A DNA stretch of 64,000 nucleotides from contig NZ_CP126101.1 of NCBI RefSeq assembly GCF_030123245.1, positions 370,501 through 434,500 on the forward strand, in the 5' to 3' direction. Under the pieces are notes generated by a model, which was given only the letters and a program-made list of their open reading frames with translations, was not told the origin of the DNA and made no database searches. The position numbers were made by a program, and so were the translations under genes. This document shows, one piece after another, positions 17,463-25,976 of this stretch. The stretch comes from Lysinibacillus pakistanensis. Lineage in GTDB: Bacteria; Bacillota; Bacilli; Bacillales_A; Planococcaceae. Each line of letters begins with the position of its first letter. The first letter of the stretch is position 1.

Positions 17463-17813
17463 TAATTGTTTGCGGCTATTCTCATCAAGTGTTTCAATAT
17501 ATTCCATCAACTGTTTTAAAAATAACATGTCGTTTATAGCAAGATTATCTTTTGAATCTAACAACGCATGATGTAAAGATTCAGAATTATCTCTTTCTGG
17601 AAACAAATCATCAACTTTAATATCCAATGCCTCAGCTAAAGCAAATAGAGCATCTTGAGATGGAGCGATAATGCCTTTTTCGTAATTTGAAATGGTATTA
17701 TCGCTTTTACTGATTTTTACACCTAATTCTTTTTGAGTCATCTTTTTTTGTTTCCTAAAAAATTTAATTTTTTCTCCTACATATATAGCTAAATCTTTTT
17801 CTATTTTATCCAT
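17415..17813 (-). CDS. CI-like phage repressor (XRE family)
   Basis: A lysogeny repressor of 132 residues. The N-terminal HTH covers about residues 10-65 (MTQKELGVKISKSDNTISNYEKG) and a helical C-terminal part probably dimerises. No LexA-like peptidase domain is present, so induction would not work by self-cleavage. ATG 17813 is best placed relative to GGAGG (6 nt); another ATG lies one codon upstream. It is divergent from the cro-like gene and probably binds the ATTCGGT palindromes. Confidence 0.82.
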   Translation of the reverse strand: MDKIEKDLAIYVGEKIKFFRKQKKMTQKELGVKISKSDNTISNYEKGIIAPSQDALFALAEALDIKVDDLFPERDNSESLHHALLDSKDNLAINDMLFLKQLMEYIETLDENSRKQLLGNIEIAVELFKKQH

Positions 17814-17920
17814 CATAATCCTCCGTTTTATATTAACAATATTTATCAAATTTTATTTTTAATACCTTTAATTTATCTTTATTTATAAAGAGTATACCAT
17901 TAATATATTGTACTCAAAAC

Positions 17921-17949
17921 AAAAAAATTCGTTATAAGTGAATTTTTTT
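17921..17949. promoter_or_regulatory. 10-bp inverted repeat in the repressor/cro intergenic region
   Basis: AAAAAAATTC (17921-17930) and GAATTTTTTT (17940-17949) flank 9 bp. It lies between the divergent promoters; a minus-strand promoter for the repressor (TTTTGA, 17 bp, TATACT ending at 17891) is just to the left. It may be an operator or only an AT-rich dyad. Confidence 0.4.
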
Positions 17950-17950
17950 G

Positions 17951-17980
17951 TTGACAATATTCGGTGATACCGAATAGAAT
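17951..17980 (+). promoter_or_regulatory. Early (PR-like) promoter with operator between -35 and -10
   Basis: TTGACA (17951-17956) and TAGAAT (17975-17980) are 18 bp apart, and the palindrome ATTCGGTGATACCGAAT (17959-17975) fills the spacer. A bound repressor would exclude RNA polymerase. It drives the cro-like gene 22 bp downstream and the early genes. Confidence 0.8.
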
Positions 17981-18001
17981 TGGTGCAAGGGAGGTGAATA
18001 C

Positions 18002-18226
18002 ATGCAATGGAATTTGCTGATGCTCCGTAAAAAAAACAAACTTTATCAAGAACATGTAGCAAAAGTATTGGGTATTAGCGTTGGTTCATATGGGATGAAG
18101 GAAAGAGGGGAAGTTGAATTTACAGCTGACGAAATGTTTAAGCTTAGAGACTATTTTAATATGTCAATTGAACAAATTTTTTTACCTAGAAATCTCGGTG
18201 ATACCGAATTTTATGATGCGAGGTGA
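18002..18226 (+). CDS. Cro-like XRE-family regulator
   Basis: A HTH protein of 74 residues, first gene of the early operon, preceded by a strong GGGAGGTG site. The HTH covers about residues 5-60 (HVAKVLGISVGSYGMKERGE). Divergent from the repressor and directly after the operator, it is in the position of Cro. A second operator half-match lies inside its own 3' end. Confidence 0.82.
   Translation: MQWNLLMLRKKNKLYQEHVAKVLGISVGSYGMKERGEVEFTADEMFKLRDYFNMSIEQIFLPRNLGDTEFYDAR
18194..18209. promoter_or_regulatory. Second copy of the repressor operator
   Basis: CTCGGTGATACCGAAT shares the 13-bp core TCGGTGATACCGA with the palindrome in the early promoter. It lies inside the cro-like gene, about 235 bp from the first, which would allow looping or blockage of elongation. 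Confidence 0.65.
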
Positions 18227-18231
18227 TAATT

Positions 18232-18417
18232 GTGGAAAAAATAACACTAACAGTTAAAGAAGCAGCTAAATTTATAGGTGTCAGTGCAACAACAGTTTAT
18301 ACAATGGTTCGTCAAAATGAGATTCCATACAAAAAAGTGAGAGGATCTATTTTATTTCATAGACCTACAATCGAACATTGGTTAACTACTGATACAAACG
18401 GTGGTGAAACTAAATGA
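18232..18417 (+). CDS. Excisionase-like HTH protein
   Basis: A MerR/excisionase-type winged helix of 61 residues (HTH_17): LTVKEAAKFIGVSATTVYTMV followed by a basic wing and IEHWL. Such proteins bend DNA for excision or act as small regulators. GTG 18232 is preferred, because GAGGTGA ends 5 nt before it; a GTG at 18223 lies within that site. It overlaps the next gene by ATGA. Confidence 0.75.
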   Translation: MEKITLTVKEAAKFIGVSATTVYTMVRQNEIPYKKVRGSILFHRPTIEHWLTTDTNGGETK

Positions 18418-19022
18418 ACATCAAAAAAGAAACATGGCTAGAACATGAAATTCGTTTTGTGGAAATTGAAGGTGAGTGGTGGGGGATTGCTAAAGATATT
18501 GCAGATGCTCTTTGTTACAGCAGCACTCCTGCTATGACAAGACACTTAAAAAGTAAATTTCTTACACATGTCAAATTGGCAGGTATGAACCAGAAGTTTA
18601 CAGCAATATCCGAACAAGGCATTTACAAAGCAATAACTCGTTCGCAAAGACCTGAAGCAGAAGCATTTGAGGATTGGCTATTTGAAGTAGTTAAAACACT
18701 TCGCCAGTCGAGTGGATTAGAAGGCTTTCAGATTTTCAGAATGCTAGATAAAGAGCATCAAAAGGAAGCAATGACTAAGTTACGAGATTCATTGCAAAAT
18801 CCTACAAGGGTCAATTTTATCAAAGCTAATACTATTGCTAACAAAGCTGTTTCTAGTCGTCACGGACACAAGAAGATGCTTAAGAAAAATCAAATGTCTC
18901 CTGAAATGCTGATAGAACGTGAGCCGATTTTAACAGATGCAGTTGATCTAATGATTGCAAATGAAAAATTCAACCTCGGCTTGTCAGTAAGTGAAAAGGT
19001 GTATGAAAAATATGTGCATTAA
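18414..19022 (+). CDS. Phage antirepressor with BRO-N domain
   Basis: A protein of 202 residues with an N-terminal BRO domain (about 5-100; WGIAKDIADALCY, ISEQGIYKAI and FEDWLFEVVKTLR are typical). The C-terminal part has long basic helices. BRO-type antirepressors bind DNA or the repressor to switch to lytic growth. It is coupled to the excisionase-like gene. Confidence 0.88.
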   Translation: MNIKKETWLEHEIRFVEIEGEWWGIAKDIADALCYSSTPAMTRHLKSKFLTHVKLAGMNQKFTAISEQGIYKAITRSQRPEAEAFEDWLFEVVKTLRQSSGLEGFQIFRMLDKEHQKEAMTKLRDSLQNPTRVNFIKANTIANKAVSSRHGHKKMLKKNQMSPEMLIEREPILTDAVDLMIANEKFNLGLSVSEKVYEKYVH

Positions 19023-19136
19023 ACTTTTGAAAAAATAATAGAAGCGCTGAGCTGGTAGCCAATGAACTAGCATATTCGGACTAATAGCCAAAATATAACG
19101 GTGGCAACGTTAAATACCTGGAAGCGAGGTAACCAA

Positions 19137-19220
19137 ATGAACACAACCAACCTAGAGTGGCTGGCTATGTCGGATGATGAAAAACAAGCTGCTTTAAAGC
19201 AAGTGAGGGGAGGTAATTAG
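19137..19220 (+). CDS. Small ORF, 27 residues
   Basis: MNTTNLEWLAMSDDEKQAAL and on, preceded by GCGAGGTA at normal spacing. Its stop directly abuts the GTG start of the next gene, and its end carries that gene's ribosome binding site (GGGGAGG). It may work as a translational leader. No family recognised. Confidence 0.5.
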   Translation: MNTTNLEWLAMSDDEKQAALKQVRGGN

Positions 19221-19739
19221 GTGAATCAAGAACAGTTGAATGCCATTAAGCAGCGTGTTGAAAAAACTACACCTGGACCATGGAATATTGAACCGTTAGC
19301 AGGAATTTCAACTAATGAAACAACAATTTGGATGGATACAGATGATTACATCCAAGTGCATGGATGTTCAATTATTCAATCAACTAATGACGCGTTATTT
19401 ATTCTTCGTGCTATAGAGGATGTGCCAGCGCTTATTACAGAGGTTGAGAGGTTACGGAAAGAATTAGCACAATCGAAAATCGATCAAATGGATTTAGTGG
19501 TTGATAAAGCTGATGAAAAATCGCAGAAGCGTGAGTATATCAAAACAGTGCATTTAGTAAATGAGGAAAATAAGCGATTACGTAAAGCACTCTCATATTA
19601 CGCTGATGAAAAACATTACGAGCCTTATGGAGCGTTAAATACTGGTTCATGTGACATAACAGAAGATGAAGGATATATTGCACGTCAAGCATTGGCAGGT
19701 GAATCAGATGTCCAACGGAAACAAGATCATCACACGTAG
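19221..19739 (+). CDS. Ead/Ea22-like phage protein
   Basis: A protein of 172 residues with the TTPGPW motif near residue 14 and the DALFILRAIEDVPALI segment near 55-70 that mark the Ead/Ea22-like family, followed by a coiled coil (73-120). The family is common in the early regions of tailed phages and its function is unknown. GTG start after GGGGAGGTAATTAG. Confidence 0.75.
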   Translation: MNQEQLNAIKQRVEKTTPGPWNIEPLAGISTNETTIWMDTDDYIQVHGCSIIQSTNDALFILRAIEDVPALITEVERLRKELAQSKIDQMDLVVDKADEKSQKREYIKTVHLVNEENKRLRKALSYYADEKHYEPYGALNTGSCDITEDEGYIARQALAGESDVQRKQDHHT

Positions 19740-19872
19740 TAATAGCAAAATTATGATTCGGTATGGAGAATTGACACGGATATTAAATGCTACTGAAATA
19801 CAACAATGGCACCATATCATCGTAAAGATTGAGCAGTTTCAAGCCAATGAGTTGGAAAGGAGAGTCCAATGA
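19708..19872 (+). CDS. Small phage protein, unknown
   Basis: A protein of 54 residues starting MSNGNKIITRSNSKIMIRYG; AGGTGA lies 7 nt before the ATG. It overlaps the end of the Ea22-like gene by 32 bp in another frame, typical for dense phage operons. The following small gene overlaps it by ATGA. No family recognised. Confidence 0.5.
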   Translation: MSNGNKIITRSNSKIMIRYGELTRILNATEIQQWHHIIVKIEQFQANELERRVQ

Positions 19873-19943
19873 AAATTAATCCGGTTCCTGTGACACTAGT
19901 TAGTGAAGCAATTAACAAAGCTGTATCAGCACGTCAAAAGTAA
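19869..19943 (+). CDS. Small ORF, 24 residues
   Basis: MKINPVPVTLVSEAINKAVS and on, with a strong AAGGAG and ATGA overlap with the previous gene. Amphipathic, no known family. Confidence 0.45.
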   Translation: MKINPVPVTLVSEAINKAVSARQK

Positions 19944-19972
19944 ATCTATCAATCTATTTGGAGGTTATGAGA

Positions 19973-20452
19973 ATGCAAGCAGTATTAAACGTAAAAGGTA
20001 CGGATTTGTCAGTGTTATCAATTCATTATAGTGACACGGGAAAAGTTCAATCAGTATATGCAATCAATGAAGATAAGTCTAATACTTGCTTTGTTGATAA
20101 GGCAGATAGTCAATACGAAACACGCCCACATGTAGCTATTGAAAATTTGGAAGGAGCACTCAAACATCCTGAATTTGAATCCAGGATTGAAGAGGAAAGG
20201 AACAAACTCTTTCATCATTTGGAGCAAATACAACGAGAAGAACATAACAAACTGAATGACATTTTAATCGAAATGGGAGAGATGGAAGAAGAATATCCAT
20301 TCGAAAAGCTAGAGGAAAAATTAGTTTCTAAGCAAAGAGAATACAAGCTTGCACAACAACGAGTATTCGGCATCATTGACGCGATTGAGGAAGTTAAGGC
20401 ATTTCATGAGGGGTGTTTAATAGATGTCGATGATGAAGCAATTGAAGCGTAA
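19973..20452 (+). CDS. Phage protein with coiled coil, unknown
   Basis: A protein of 159 residues. The N-terminal part is beta-rich (MQAVLNVKGTDLSVLSIHYS) and residues about 65-150 form a charged coiled coil. ATG 19973 is chosen because TTGGAGG lies 8 nt before it; the open frame extends to 19958. No family recognised. Part of the early operon. Confidence 0.65.
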   Translation: MQAVLNVKGTDLSVLSIHYSDTGKVQSVYAINEDKSNTCFVDKADSQYETRPHVAIENLEGALKHPEFESRIEEERNKLFHHLEQIQREEHNKLNDILIEMGEMEEEYPFEKLEEKLVSKQREYKLAQQRVFGIIDAIEEVKAFHEGCLIDVDDEAIEA

Positions 20453-20573
20453 ATCAGTCATTTCTAAGTTAAACAAACTTGGCATCCACAGTATTGAAGG
20501 ACAACCGTTGGAGGATGTGTTGTATACAACATTACTTAAAACATTGGCGCTTAAACGTGCTGCTGATAATTGA
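20424..20573 (+). CDS. Small phage protein, 49 residues
   Basis: Starts MSMMKQLKRKSVISKLNKLG and contains a short IEGQPLEDV turn and a second helix. GAGGGGTG lies 10 nt before the ATG; the start overlaps the previous gene. The helix-loop-helix layout recalls small basic regulators of Bacillus but I cannot assign it. Confidence 0.55.
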   Translation: MSMMKQLKRKSVISKLNKLGIHSIEGQPLEDVLYTTLLKTLALKRAADN

Positions 20574-20590
20574 ATAGGAGGTTTTGAGCA

Positions 20591-20983
20591 GTGAATTTAA
20601 ATCGCATTAAGCAAATCGATGAAAAAATCGATGAAACTCATCAAACGCTAGGTGATTCACCTAATGCAATGGTTAATTTTCAAGCTATGTACAACGATAT
20701 GAAATATCTAATCATGATGGCTTTAGATGGTCAAAAAGAAGCGAATAAGCTACGTACAAAAATCGGTCGAATGAAAATTACTATCAAGAAAAAAGACCAT
20801 GTTATTCGTACAATCGACCATCATAACAATCGTTTAGGTAATGATAATCGGGCGAAAACAGCAGTACTAGAAAAATTTCGCGAAGAAAACAAACGTCTAC
20901 GTGAAGCACTGGAAGATATAAGCTGTCATGTAGATACTCGCTTACAAGTCGTTATCAGTAATGCTTTAGAAGGAGGTGATTGA
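20591..20983 (+). CDS. Coiled-coil phage protein, unknown
   Basis: A protein of 130 residues, mainly helical, with a basic coiled coil at about 55-115 (MKITIKKKDHVIRTID, KFREENKRLREAL). GTG start after TAGGAGG. No family recognised. Related in style to the Ea22-like protein upstream (EENKRLR motif in both). Confidence 0.65.
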   Translation: MNLNRIKQIDEKIDETHQTLGDSPNAMVNFQAMYNDMKYLIMMALDGQKEANKLRTKIGRMKITIKKKDHVIRTIDHHNNRLGNDNRAKTAVLEKFREENKRLREALEDISCHVDTRLQVVISNALEGGD

Positions 20984-21163
20984 TTGCGTATAGGCTACAC
21001 ACACGCTGATGTATACGACCGAGAATCAGATTACTGGCAAGACATCGAAGACGCACAGAATGCTCAAATTGAGGCACAAAAAAACTCGTCAAAGGGTGCA
21101 ACCAATGGCGAGCGTGAAAATTTTAAAAATGACACTGGTATTTTACCACAGGAGGAATTGTAA
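20984..21163 (+). CDS. Small phage protein, 59 residues
   Basis: TTG start after GGAGGTGAT; the product begins MRIGYTHADVYDRESDYWQD and is acidic and then polar. Its stop overlaps the start of the next gene (TAATG). No family recognised. Confidence 0.6.
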   Translation: MRIGYTHADVYDRESDYWQDIEDAQNAQIEAQKNSSKGATNGERENFKNDTGILPQEEL

Positions 21164-22257
21164 TGGCAAAGTTTAATGTTGGGGATAAGGTAATTTGCAT
21201 TAAAGATTATACTCATTTTACTCAAGGTAAAGTATACAAAATTCAAAACATCGTTGGGAAAATCATAACTTTGCTTGATAACGATATCGAACAGAATGAT
21301 TGGTATGTTGAAGATTTTAATAAACATTTTGAAATTGTTCCAACTAAAAATCAACGAATCACAGCATTAGAAAATGAAGTAGCTGAACTACGTCCATTAA
21401 AGCAAGAAGTAGCTGATTTAAAGCTAATCGTCCATGAATTACGTGGTCGTCAAGATATAGATTTTTCACCACTTACTGAGCCTTCCACAATTAATACTGT
21501 GGAGGACATCATCGAATTTGAAGGACAACAATATCGCAAGGTTGAACGTGAAGCACATGATGGTGATGTAATTGTTTTCTATGAAAGTAGCCATCCTCAA
21601 ATTACAGATGGAAAACCGTACAAAGTTTTTAAAGGTGAAAATATAGAAGAAAATAAGTTGAGTCATATAGCAGATTCAGGCACTGAATATCCTGTAGATG
21701 GACAATATGTCGGAGGGTATTATGTCTACGAACTAATCAAACCTAAACCACTAACACCAAATCAACAACGTGCTGCAATTATTGAGAAGGCGAAGAAGTT
21801 TGTTGAAACCAATACTTTCTATAACGGTCGTGCAATGGCTGGAATTGGGGTAAAACTCAAAGGCGATATGGTTTGTATTCCAGAATTTATCGTAAATGAT
21901 ACAAAACGTACAGTAGTTGTATTGTTCAAATGGGTTAGTAATGCCCGTAGAATTCAATCTCGTGGAATCGCCAAGTGTGATCCATCTGACGTATTCAACG
22001 AACACATTGGAAAAGCTATCGCATTAGGACGAGCGCTAGGTTTAGATGTTAGTGAGTTTGAACAGGCGGTGCAGCCAACATTTGCGATTGGACAGATTGT
22101 TTATGAAACAGAAGATAAAACATATAGAACAATTGCAGAATCAGGGATTTACTCTGAAGAAAGTATGTTAACTGCTATCGATTCGCGTTCAGCAAAAGAA
22201 CTTAGTGTAATTATCAACGACACTAACGCTATTTACGAGGTGAGCAGCAATGAATGA
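21163..22257 (+). CDS. Phage protein with repeated SH3-like segments, unknown
   Basis: A protein of 364 residues. Residues 1-55 (FNVGDKVICIKDYTHFTQGKVYK) look like a small beta-barrel; 60-95 is a coiled coil; a second barrel-like segment covers about 115-190; residues 205-295 form a conserved block ending in HIGKAIALGRALGLDV, also found in other Firmicute phage proteins. The function is unknown. It directly precedes the recombination genes. Confidence 0.65.
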   Translation: MAKFNVGDKVICIKDYTHFTQGKVYKIQNIVGKIITLLDNDIEQNDWYVEDFNKHFEIVPTKNQRITALENEVAELRPLKQEVADLKLIVHELRGRQDIDFSPLTEPSTINTVEDIIEFEGQQYRKVEREAHDGDVIVFYESSHPQITDGKPYKVFKGENIEENKLSHIADSGTEYPVDGQYVGGYYVYELIKPKPLTPNQQRAAIIEKAKKFVETNTFYNGRAMAGIGVKLKGDMVCIPEFIVNDTKRTVVVLFKWVSNARRIQSRGIAKCDPSDVFNEHIGKAIALGRALGLDVSEFEQAVQPTFAIGQIVYETEDKTYRTIAESGIYSEESMLTAIDSRSAKELSVIINDTNAIYEVSSNE

Positions 22258-23134
22258 TTTAACAGCACAATTTAATGGCGTTCAATCACAACAAACTATG
22301 GATCAACAAAGTGTTTTAGCTCAATCAAGTGCTTCTCGCGAAATGGAAGAAGTTAAAGGTGCGATTTTCTTAGCAAAGCAATTCCCGAGAAACTATTTTG
22401 AATCTGAAAAACGTATTCAAGATGCTTGTAAACGTCCTTCATTAGCTACTACAGCAACTTATGCATATAAGAGAGGTTCTTCCAAAGTAGAAGGGCCGTC
22501 CATCCGATTAGCTGAGGTATTGGCTCAAAACTGGGGAAACCTATCTTACGGTATCCAGGAGTTAGAACAGCGAGACGGTGAATCAGTTGCAAAGGCTTAT
22601 TGTTGGGATCTTGAAACGAATGTGCGTCAGGAGAAAATATTCACAGTTAAGCATGTTCGAAGTGCGCGAGGCAACTTAACTAAATTAACGGATCCGAGAG
22701 ATATTTATGAGCGAGTAGCTAGTGATGGGGCTAGAAGATTAAGAGCTTGTATTTTGGGTGTTATCCCTGGTGATGTGGTTGAAATGGCTGTAGAGCAATG
22801 CCGTTTAACATTAGCTGGCCAATCAGAGAAACCGTTGAAAGATCGAATTAGTGGTGCTTTAAGTCACTTTAAAGAAAATTATGGTGTAACACAAGAAATG
22901 ATTGAAGAACACTTTGGATATAACGCTAGTTCGTTTAGTGAGTTCGATCTTGCACAACTTACAAGTATTCGAAATTCATTAAAGGACAATGTTTCTAAGG
23001 TTGAAGATTGGTTCAATAAGGAGATTGGCAAACAACAAACAAGTGGACTAGCTGCAGACTTCAATAAAGAACAGGGTGAGGTGAAGTCAGATGCAAATGT
23101 TCCAGCTGAACAGCCAGAATTACCACTCGAATGA
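22250..23134 (+). CDS. Putative phage recombination protein (annealing-type candidate)
   Basis: A conserved phage protein of 294 residues. The core (35-185) includes FLAKQFPRNYF, RGSSKVEGPSIRLAEVLAQNW and RRLRACILGVIPGDVV. I know this as a widespread phage family without a firm function. Its overlap with a RecE-like exonuclease gene downstream and closeness to SSB suggest a RecT/Rad52-like annealing role; this is inference from context. Confidence 0.65.
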   Translation: MNDLTAQFNGVQSQQTMDQQSVLAQSSASREMEEVKGAIFLAKQFPRNYFESEKRIQDACKRPSLATTATYAYKRGSSKVEGPSIRLAEVLAQNWGNLSYGIQELEQRDGESVAKAYCWDLETNVRQEKIFTVKHVRSARGNLTKLTDPRDIYERVASDGARRLRACILGVIPGDVVEMAVEQCRLTLAGQSEKPLKDRISGALSHFKENYGVTQEMIEEHFGYNASSFSEFDLAQLTSIRNSLKDNVSKVEDWFNKEIGKQQTSGLAADFNKEQGEVKSDANVPAEQPELPLE

Positions 23135-23888
23135 AGCTAACCAACATTACATGTCAGTCTCGCAATTTAAGAGTGCGATAGAGTGTGAGGCTAGTGTAAT
23201 TGCTGAGTTAAAGGGCGAGCATGAACGCCCTTCCTCTCTTGCTTTAACAGTCGGTTCTTATACTCATTCAGCCTTTGAAAGTGAACAGGTTTTTGACGAG
23301 TTTGTGGAAGAAAACAGAGGCATTATTTTCAATACGCGAGGTGGGAAATACGCTGATTTTAAGCAAGCTGATTCCATGATAGAAACGATAAAAAATGACC
23401 GTTTTGCAATGTTCGCCCTGGAAGGTGAAAAAGAGGTTATTTATACAGGTGAATTGTTCGGTGTCCAGTGGAAAATCAAAGTTGACGCAATCAATCATGA
23501 TCGAAAAACGTTCACGGATTTAAAGACCACTCAGAGCCTTAGCAAGCGCTATTGGAGCGATAAGTACAGCAAGTATGTTTCGTTCGTTGAAGCCTATGAT
23601 TACGTGCTACAGATGGCAATTTATCGTGAAATAATTTATCAAAACACTGGCGCTTATTATGTTCCGTACATTGTGGCAGTCACAAAGGAAACACCGCCAG
23701 ATAAAGCTATATTGCATTTTGACGAAAGCCGATTTGAATTTGAATTGGAATATACAAAAGAGCGTTTGCCTAGCATTATTTCCGCAAAATTAGGCAACAA
23801 GGATCCAAAACGGTGTGAAGTATGTGAATACTGTAGAGCTACAAAGCAATTAAACAACACATTTGAAATAGAGTTTCTTTTGAAGTAG
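23091..23888 (+). CDS. PD-(D/E)XK exonuclease (RecE/DUF3799-like)
   Basis: A nuclease of 265 residues. A catalytic Asp near residue 132 (KVDAIN) and the DLK triad near 145 fit the PD-(D/E)XK fold. Cys32 (AIECEA) and the C-terminal CEVCEYC (about 241-247) could hold an iron-sulfur cluster as in Cas4/AddB nucleases. It probably makes 3' single strands for recombination. The start overlaps the previous gene by 44 bp and has GGTGAGGTGAAG upstream. Confidence 0.8.
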   Translation: MQMFQLNSQNYHSNEANQHYMSVSQFKSAIECEASVIAELKGEHERPSSLALTVGSYTHSAFESEQVFDEFVEENRGIIFNTRGGKYADFKQADSMIETIKNDRFAMFALEGEKEVIYTGELFGVQWKIKVDAINHDRKTFTDLKTTQSLSKRYWSDKYSKYVSFVEAYDYVLQMAIYREIIYQNTGAYYVPYIVAVTKETPPDKAILHFDESRFEFELEYTKERLPSIISAKLGNKDPKRCEVCEYCRATKQLNNTFEIEFLLK

Positions 23889-23898
23889 GTGAACCAAA

Positions 23899-24744
23899 AT
23901 GGCAGACATCACTTGGATAAAAATTAAAACAGACATGTTTGATAACGAGAAAATCAAACTTATTGAACGGATGCCCGAAGGTGACACGATCTTAATCATT
24001 TGGATAAAGCTACTCACTTATGCAGGTAAGGCGAACTACAACGGTTATATCATGCTAAGCGAAAATATCCCGATGAACATTGAAGAAATGGCGATCATTT
24101 TTAACAGACCATTAGAAAAAGTTAGGTATGCCATTCAAATACTGCAGCGTTACAAAATGTTAGAAGTAAACGAGCATGAAGTAGTTCTAATTAGCAACTG
24201 GGAGAAGCACCAAAATATTGATGGGTTGCAACGAGTAAGGGCATTAAACGCTAAGCGTAACAAGGAATACAGGGAAAGAAAGAAGCAATTAGCTTTAGAA
24301 ATGCCAACCGAAAATAGTGACGCTGTCGTGACGTCACGTGACGCAACAGATATAGATAAAGATATAGATAAAGAATATATATTGTCGGGCAACAAACCCG
24401 ACTCAATTCCTTACAAAGAAATTATCGAATACCTCAACCAAAAAGCTAATAAGAAATTCAAACATACATCACAGAAAACACAGACGTTAATTAAAGCTAG
24501 GTTTAAAGAGAAATTCACTTTAGAAGATTTCAAACAAGTGATTGATATTAAAACGGCTCAATGGTTAGCTGATCCTAAAATGTCCGTGTATCTACGACCT
24601 GAAACATTATTTGGAACTAAATTTGAAGGATACCTAAATGAGCAAAACAATTTTGTTCAATCGACACCATTACAAAATCAAAGCCCTGTGCAGACAACAA
24701 TGTACAAGCCAATCAATTCCGACATGACGAGAGGTGAAGGTTAA
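23899..24744 (+). CDS. Phage replisome organizer (DnaD-like)
   Basis: An initiator-type protein of 281 residues. Residues 1-125 form the replisome-organizer winged-helix domain (ITWIKIKTDMFDNEKIKLIE). Residues about 170-255 are the conserved phage C-terminal domain (IIEYLNQKANKKFK and YLRPETLFGTKFEGYL). It should bind the phage origin and load the helicase encoded directly downstream (stop and start overlap at 24744). Confidence 0.88.
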   Translation: MADITWIKIKTDMFDNEKIKLIERMPEGDTILIIWIKLLTYAGKANYNGYIMLSENIPMNIEEMAIIFNRPLEKVRYAIQILQRYKMLEVNEHEVVLISNWEKHQNIDGLQRVRALNAKRNKEYRERKKQLALEMPTENSDAVVTSRDATDIDKDIDKEYILSGNKPDSIPYKEIIEYLNQKANKKFKHTSQKTQTLIKARFKEKFTLEDFKQVIDIKTAQWLADPKMSVYLRPETLFGTKFEGYLNEQNNFVQSTPLQNQSPVQTTMYKPINSDMTRGEG

Positions 24745-25976
24745 TGCTTACAGAAGAAGCCGTATTAGGAACATTGTTAAAGTTCCCTCACTTACTGACA
24801 GATATAGATTTAAAGCCAAGCTACTTCCAGTACGCTGAGAATCGCAATGTATTGCAGACCATGAAAGAGTTAAACGCTAAAGGCCAAGTTGTTGACTTAA
24901 TCACTATGTTGACACAAGGCAAGCCCGAAGAATTTGGTGGAGCTGGAAAGCTTAATAAAATTCAAAATCTCGCAAACGAAGAAAAGTTTGATAGTTACGT
25001 TGAGATTTTACTAGATAAATGGCGTGAGCGTGAAAAGCTTAACATCTTAGAGGTAGCCAAACATGAAAATTGGAATCTTGAAAAAATTACTAATGAATTA
25101 AACAGCTTAGTATCGAACAACACAGATGATCACAAAAGCATTAATGAATTGGTGATGCAGGTTGCAGAAGATCCCTGGAAGCCAACAAAAGGTACAAAGG
25201 GAATTCACACAGGCTTAGAGGCATTGCAGACCGCAACAAACGGCTGGCAGAATACAGATTTAATTATCGTAGCTGCAAGGCCATCAATGGGGAAAACGGA
25301 TTTCATGTTGCATTGTGTGAAGCAAGCAGGTTGGCAAGGCTGTTTACCAATTGTCTTTAGTTTAGAAATGTCTGCAGTGAAATTAAGAGATCGCATGATT
25401 GCATCTACAGGTAACTACAACCGTAACAAAATGAAAAACTTGTATGAGCGATTAACAGAGGGTCAAAAAGAATCTTGGATGAAGGTAATTGCACAGGTTG
25501 CTAAAACAAATGTTGAAATATTTGATAAGAGTGGCCAAACGATTTCAGAGATGCGAATGAAGATCAGGAAAGTTCGCAATCAGAATCCTGATAAGCAGCT
25601 AATTATTTTCATCGATTACCTAACACTTATTAAGCCATCGGATGAATCGAAAAGTATGCACTTATCAATTTCAGAAATATCAAAGTCATTAAAAGCGATA
25701 GCAAAAGAATTTAATTGTCCTGTAATCTCATTGGCTCAATTATCGCGAAGTGTAGAAAAACGTCCTGACAAGCGCCCAATGCTTTCAGATTTACGTGAAT
25801 CAGGAAGTATAGAGGAAGACGCTGACGTTGTGGTATTTCTATACCGCGATGCCTATTACACGAAAAATGATGAAGATGATTCACTCGAAATCATCATAGC
25901 TAAAAATCGTGAAGGAGAAGTCGGCACAGTAAATTCTAAATTCAACAGATGGACAGGTGTAGTAAGTGACGTTTAA
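24744..25976 (+). CDS. DnaB-like replicative helicase
   Basis: A DnaB-family helicase of 410 residues: the N-terminal domain covers about 1-110, and the RecA-like motor has Walker A ARPSMGKT near 180-187, FSLEMS (H1a region), IIFIDYLTLI (Walker B) and SLAQLSRSVEKRPDKRP (motif 3/arginine finger). It unwinds phage DNA ahead of the fork. Coupled to the replisome organizer gene. Confidence 0.93.
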   Translation: MLTEEAVLGTLLKFPHLLTDIDLKPSYFQYAENRNVLQTMKELNAKGQVVDLITMLTQGKPEEFGGAGKLNKIQNLANEEKFDSYVEILLDKWREREKLNILEVAKHENWNLEKITNELNSLVSNNTDDHKSINELVMQVAEDPWKPTKGTKGIHTGLEALQTATNGWQNTDLIIVAARPSMGKTDFMLHCVKQAGWQGCLPIVFSLEMSAVKLRDRMIASTGNYNRNKMKNLYERLTEGQKESWMKVIAQVAKTNVEIFDKSGQTISEMRMKIRKVRNQNPDKQLIIFIDYLTLIKPSDESKSMHLSISEISKSLKAIAKEFNCPVISLAQLSRSVEKRPDKRPMLSDLRESGSIEEDADVVVFLYRDAYYTKNDEDDSLEIIIAKNREGEVGTVNSKFNRWTGVVSDV

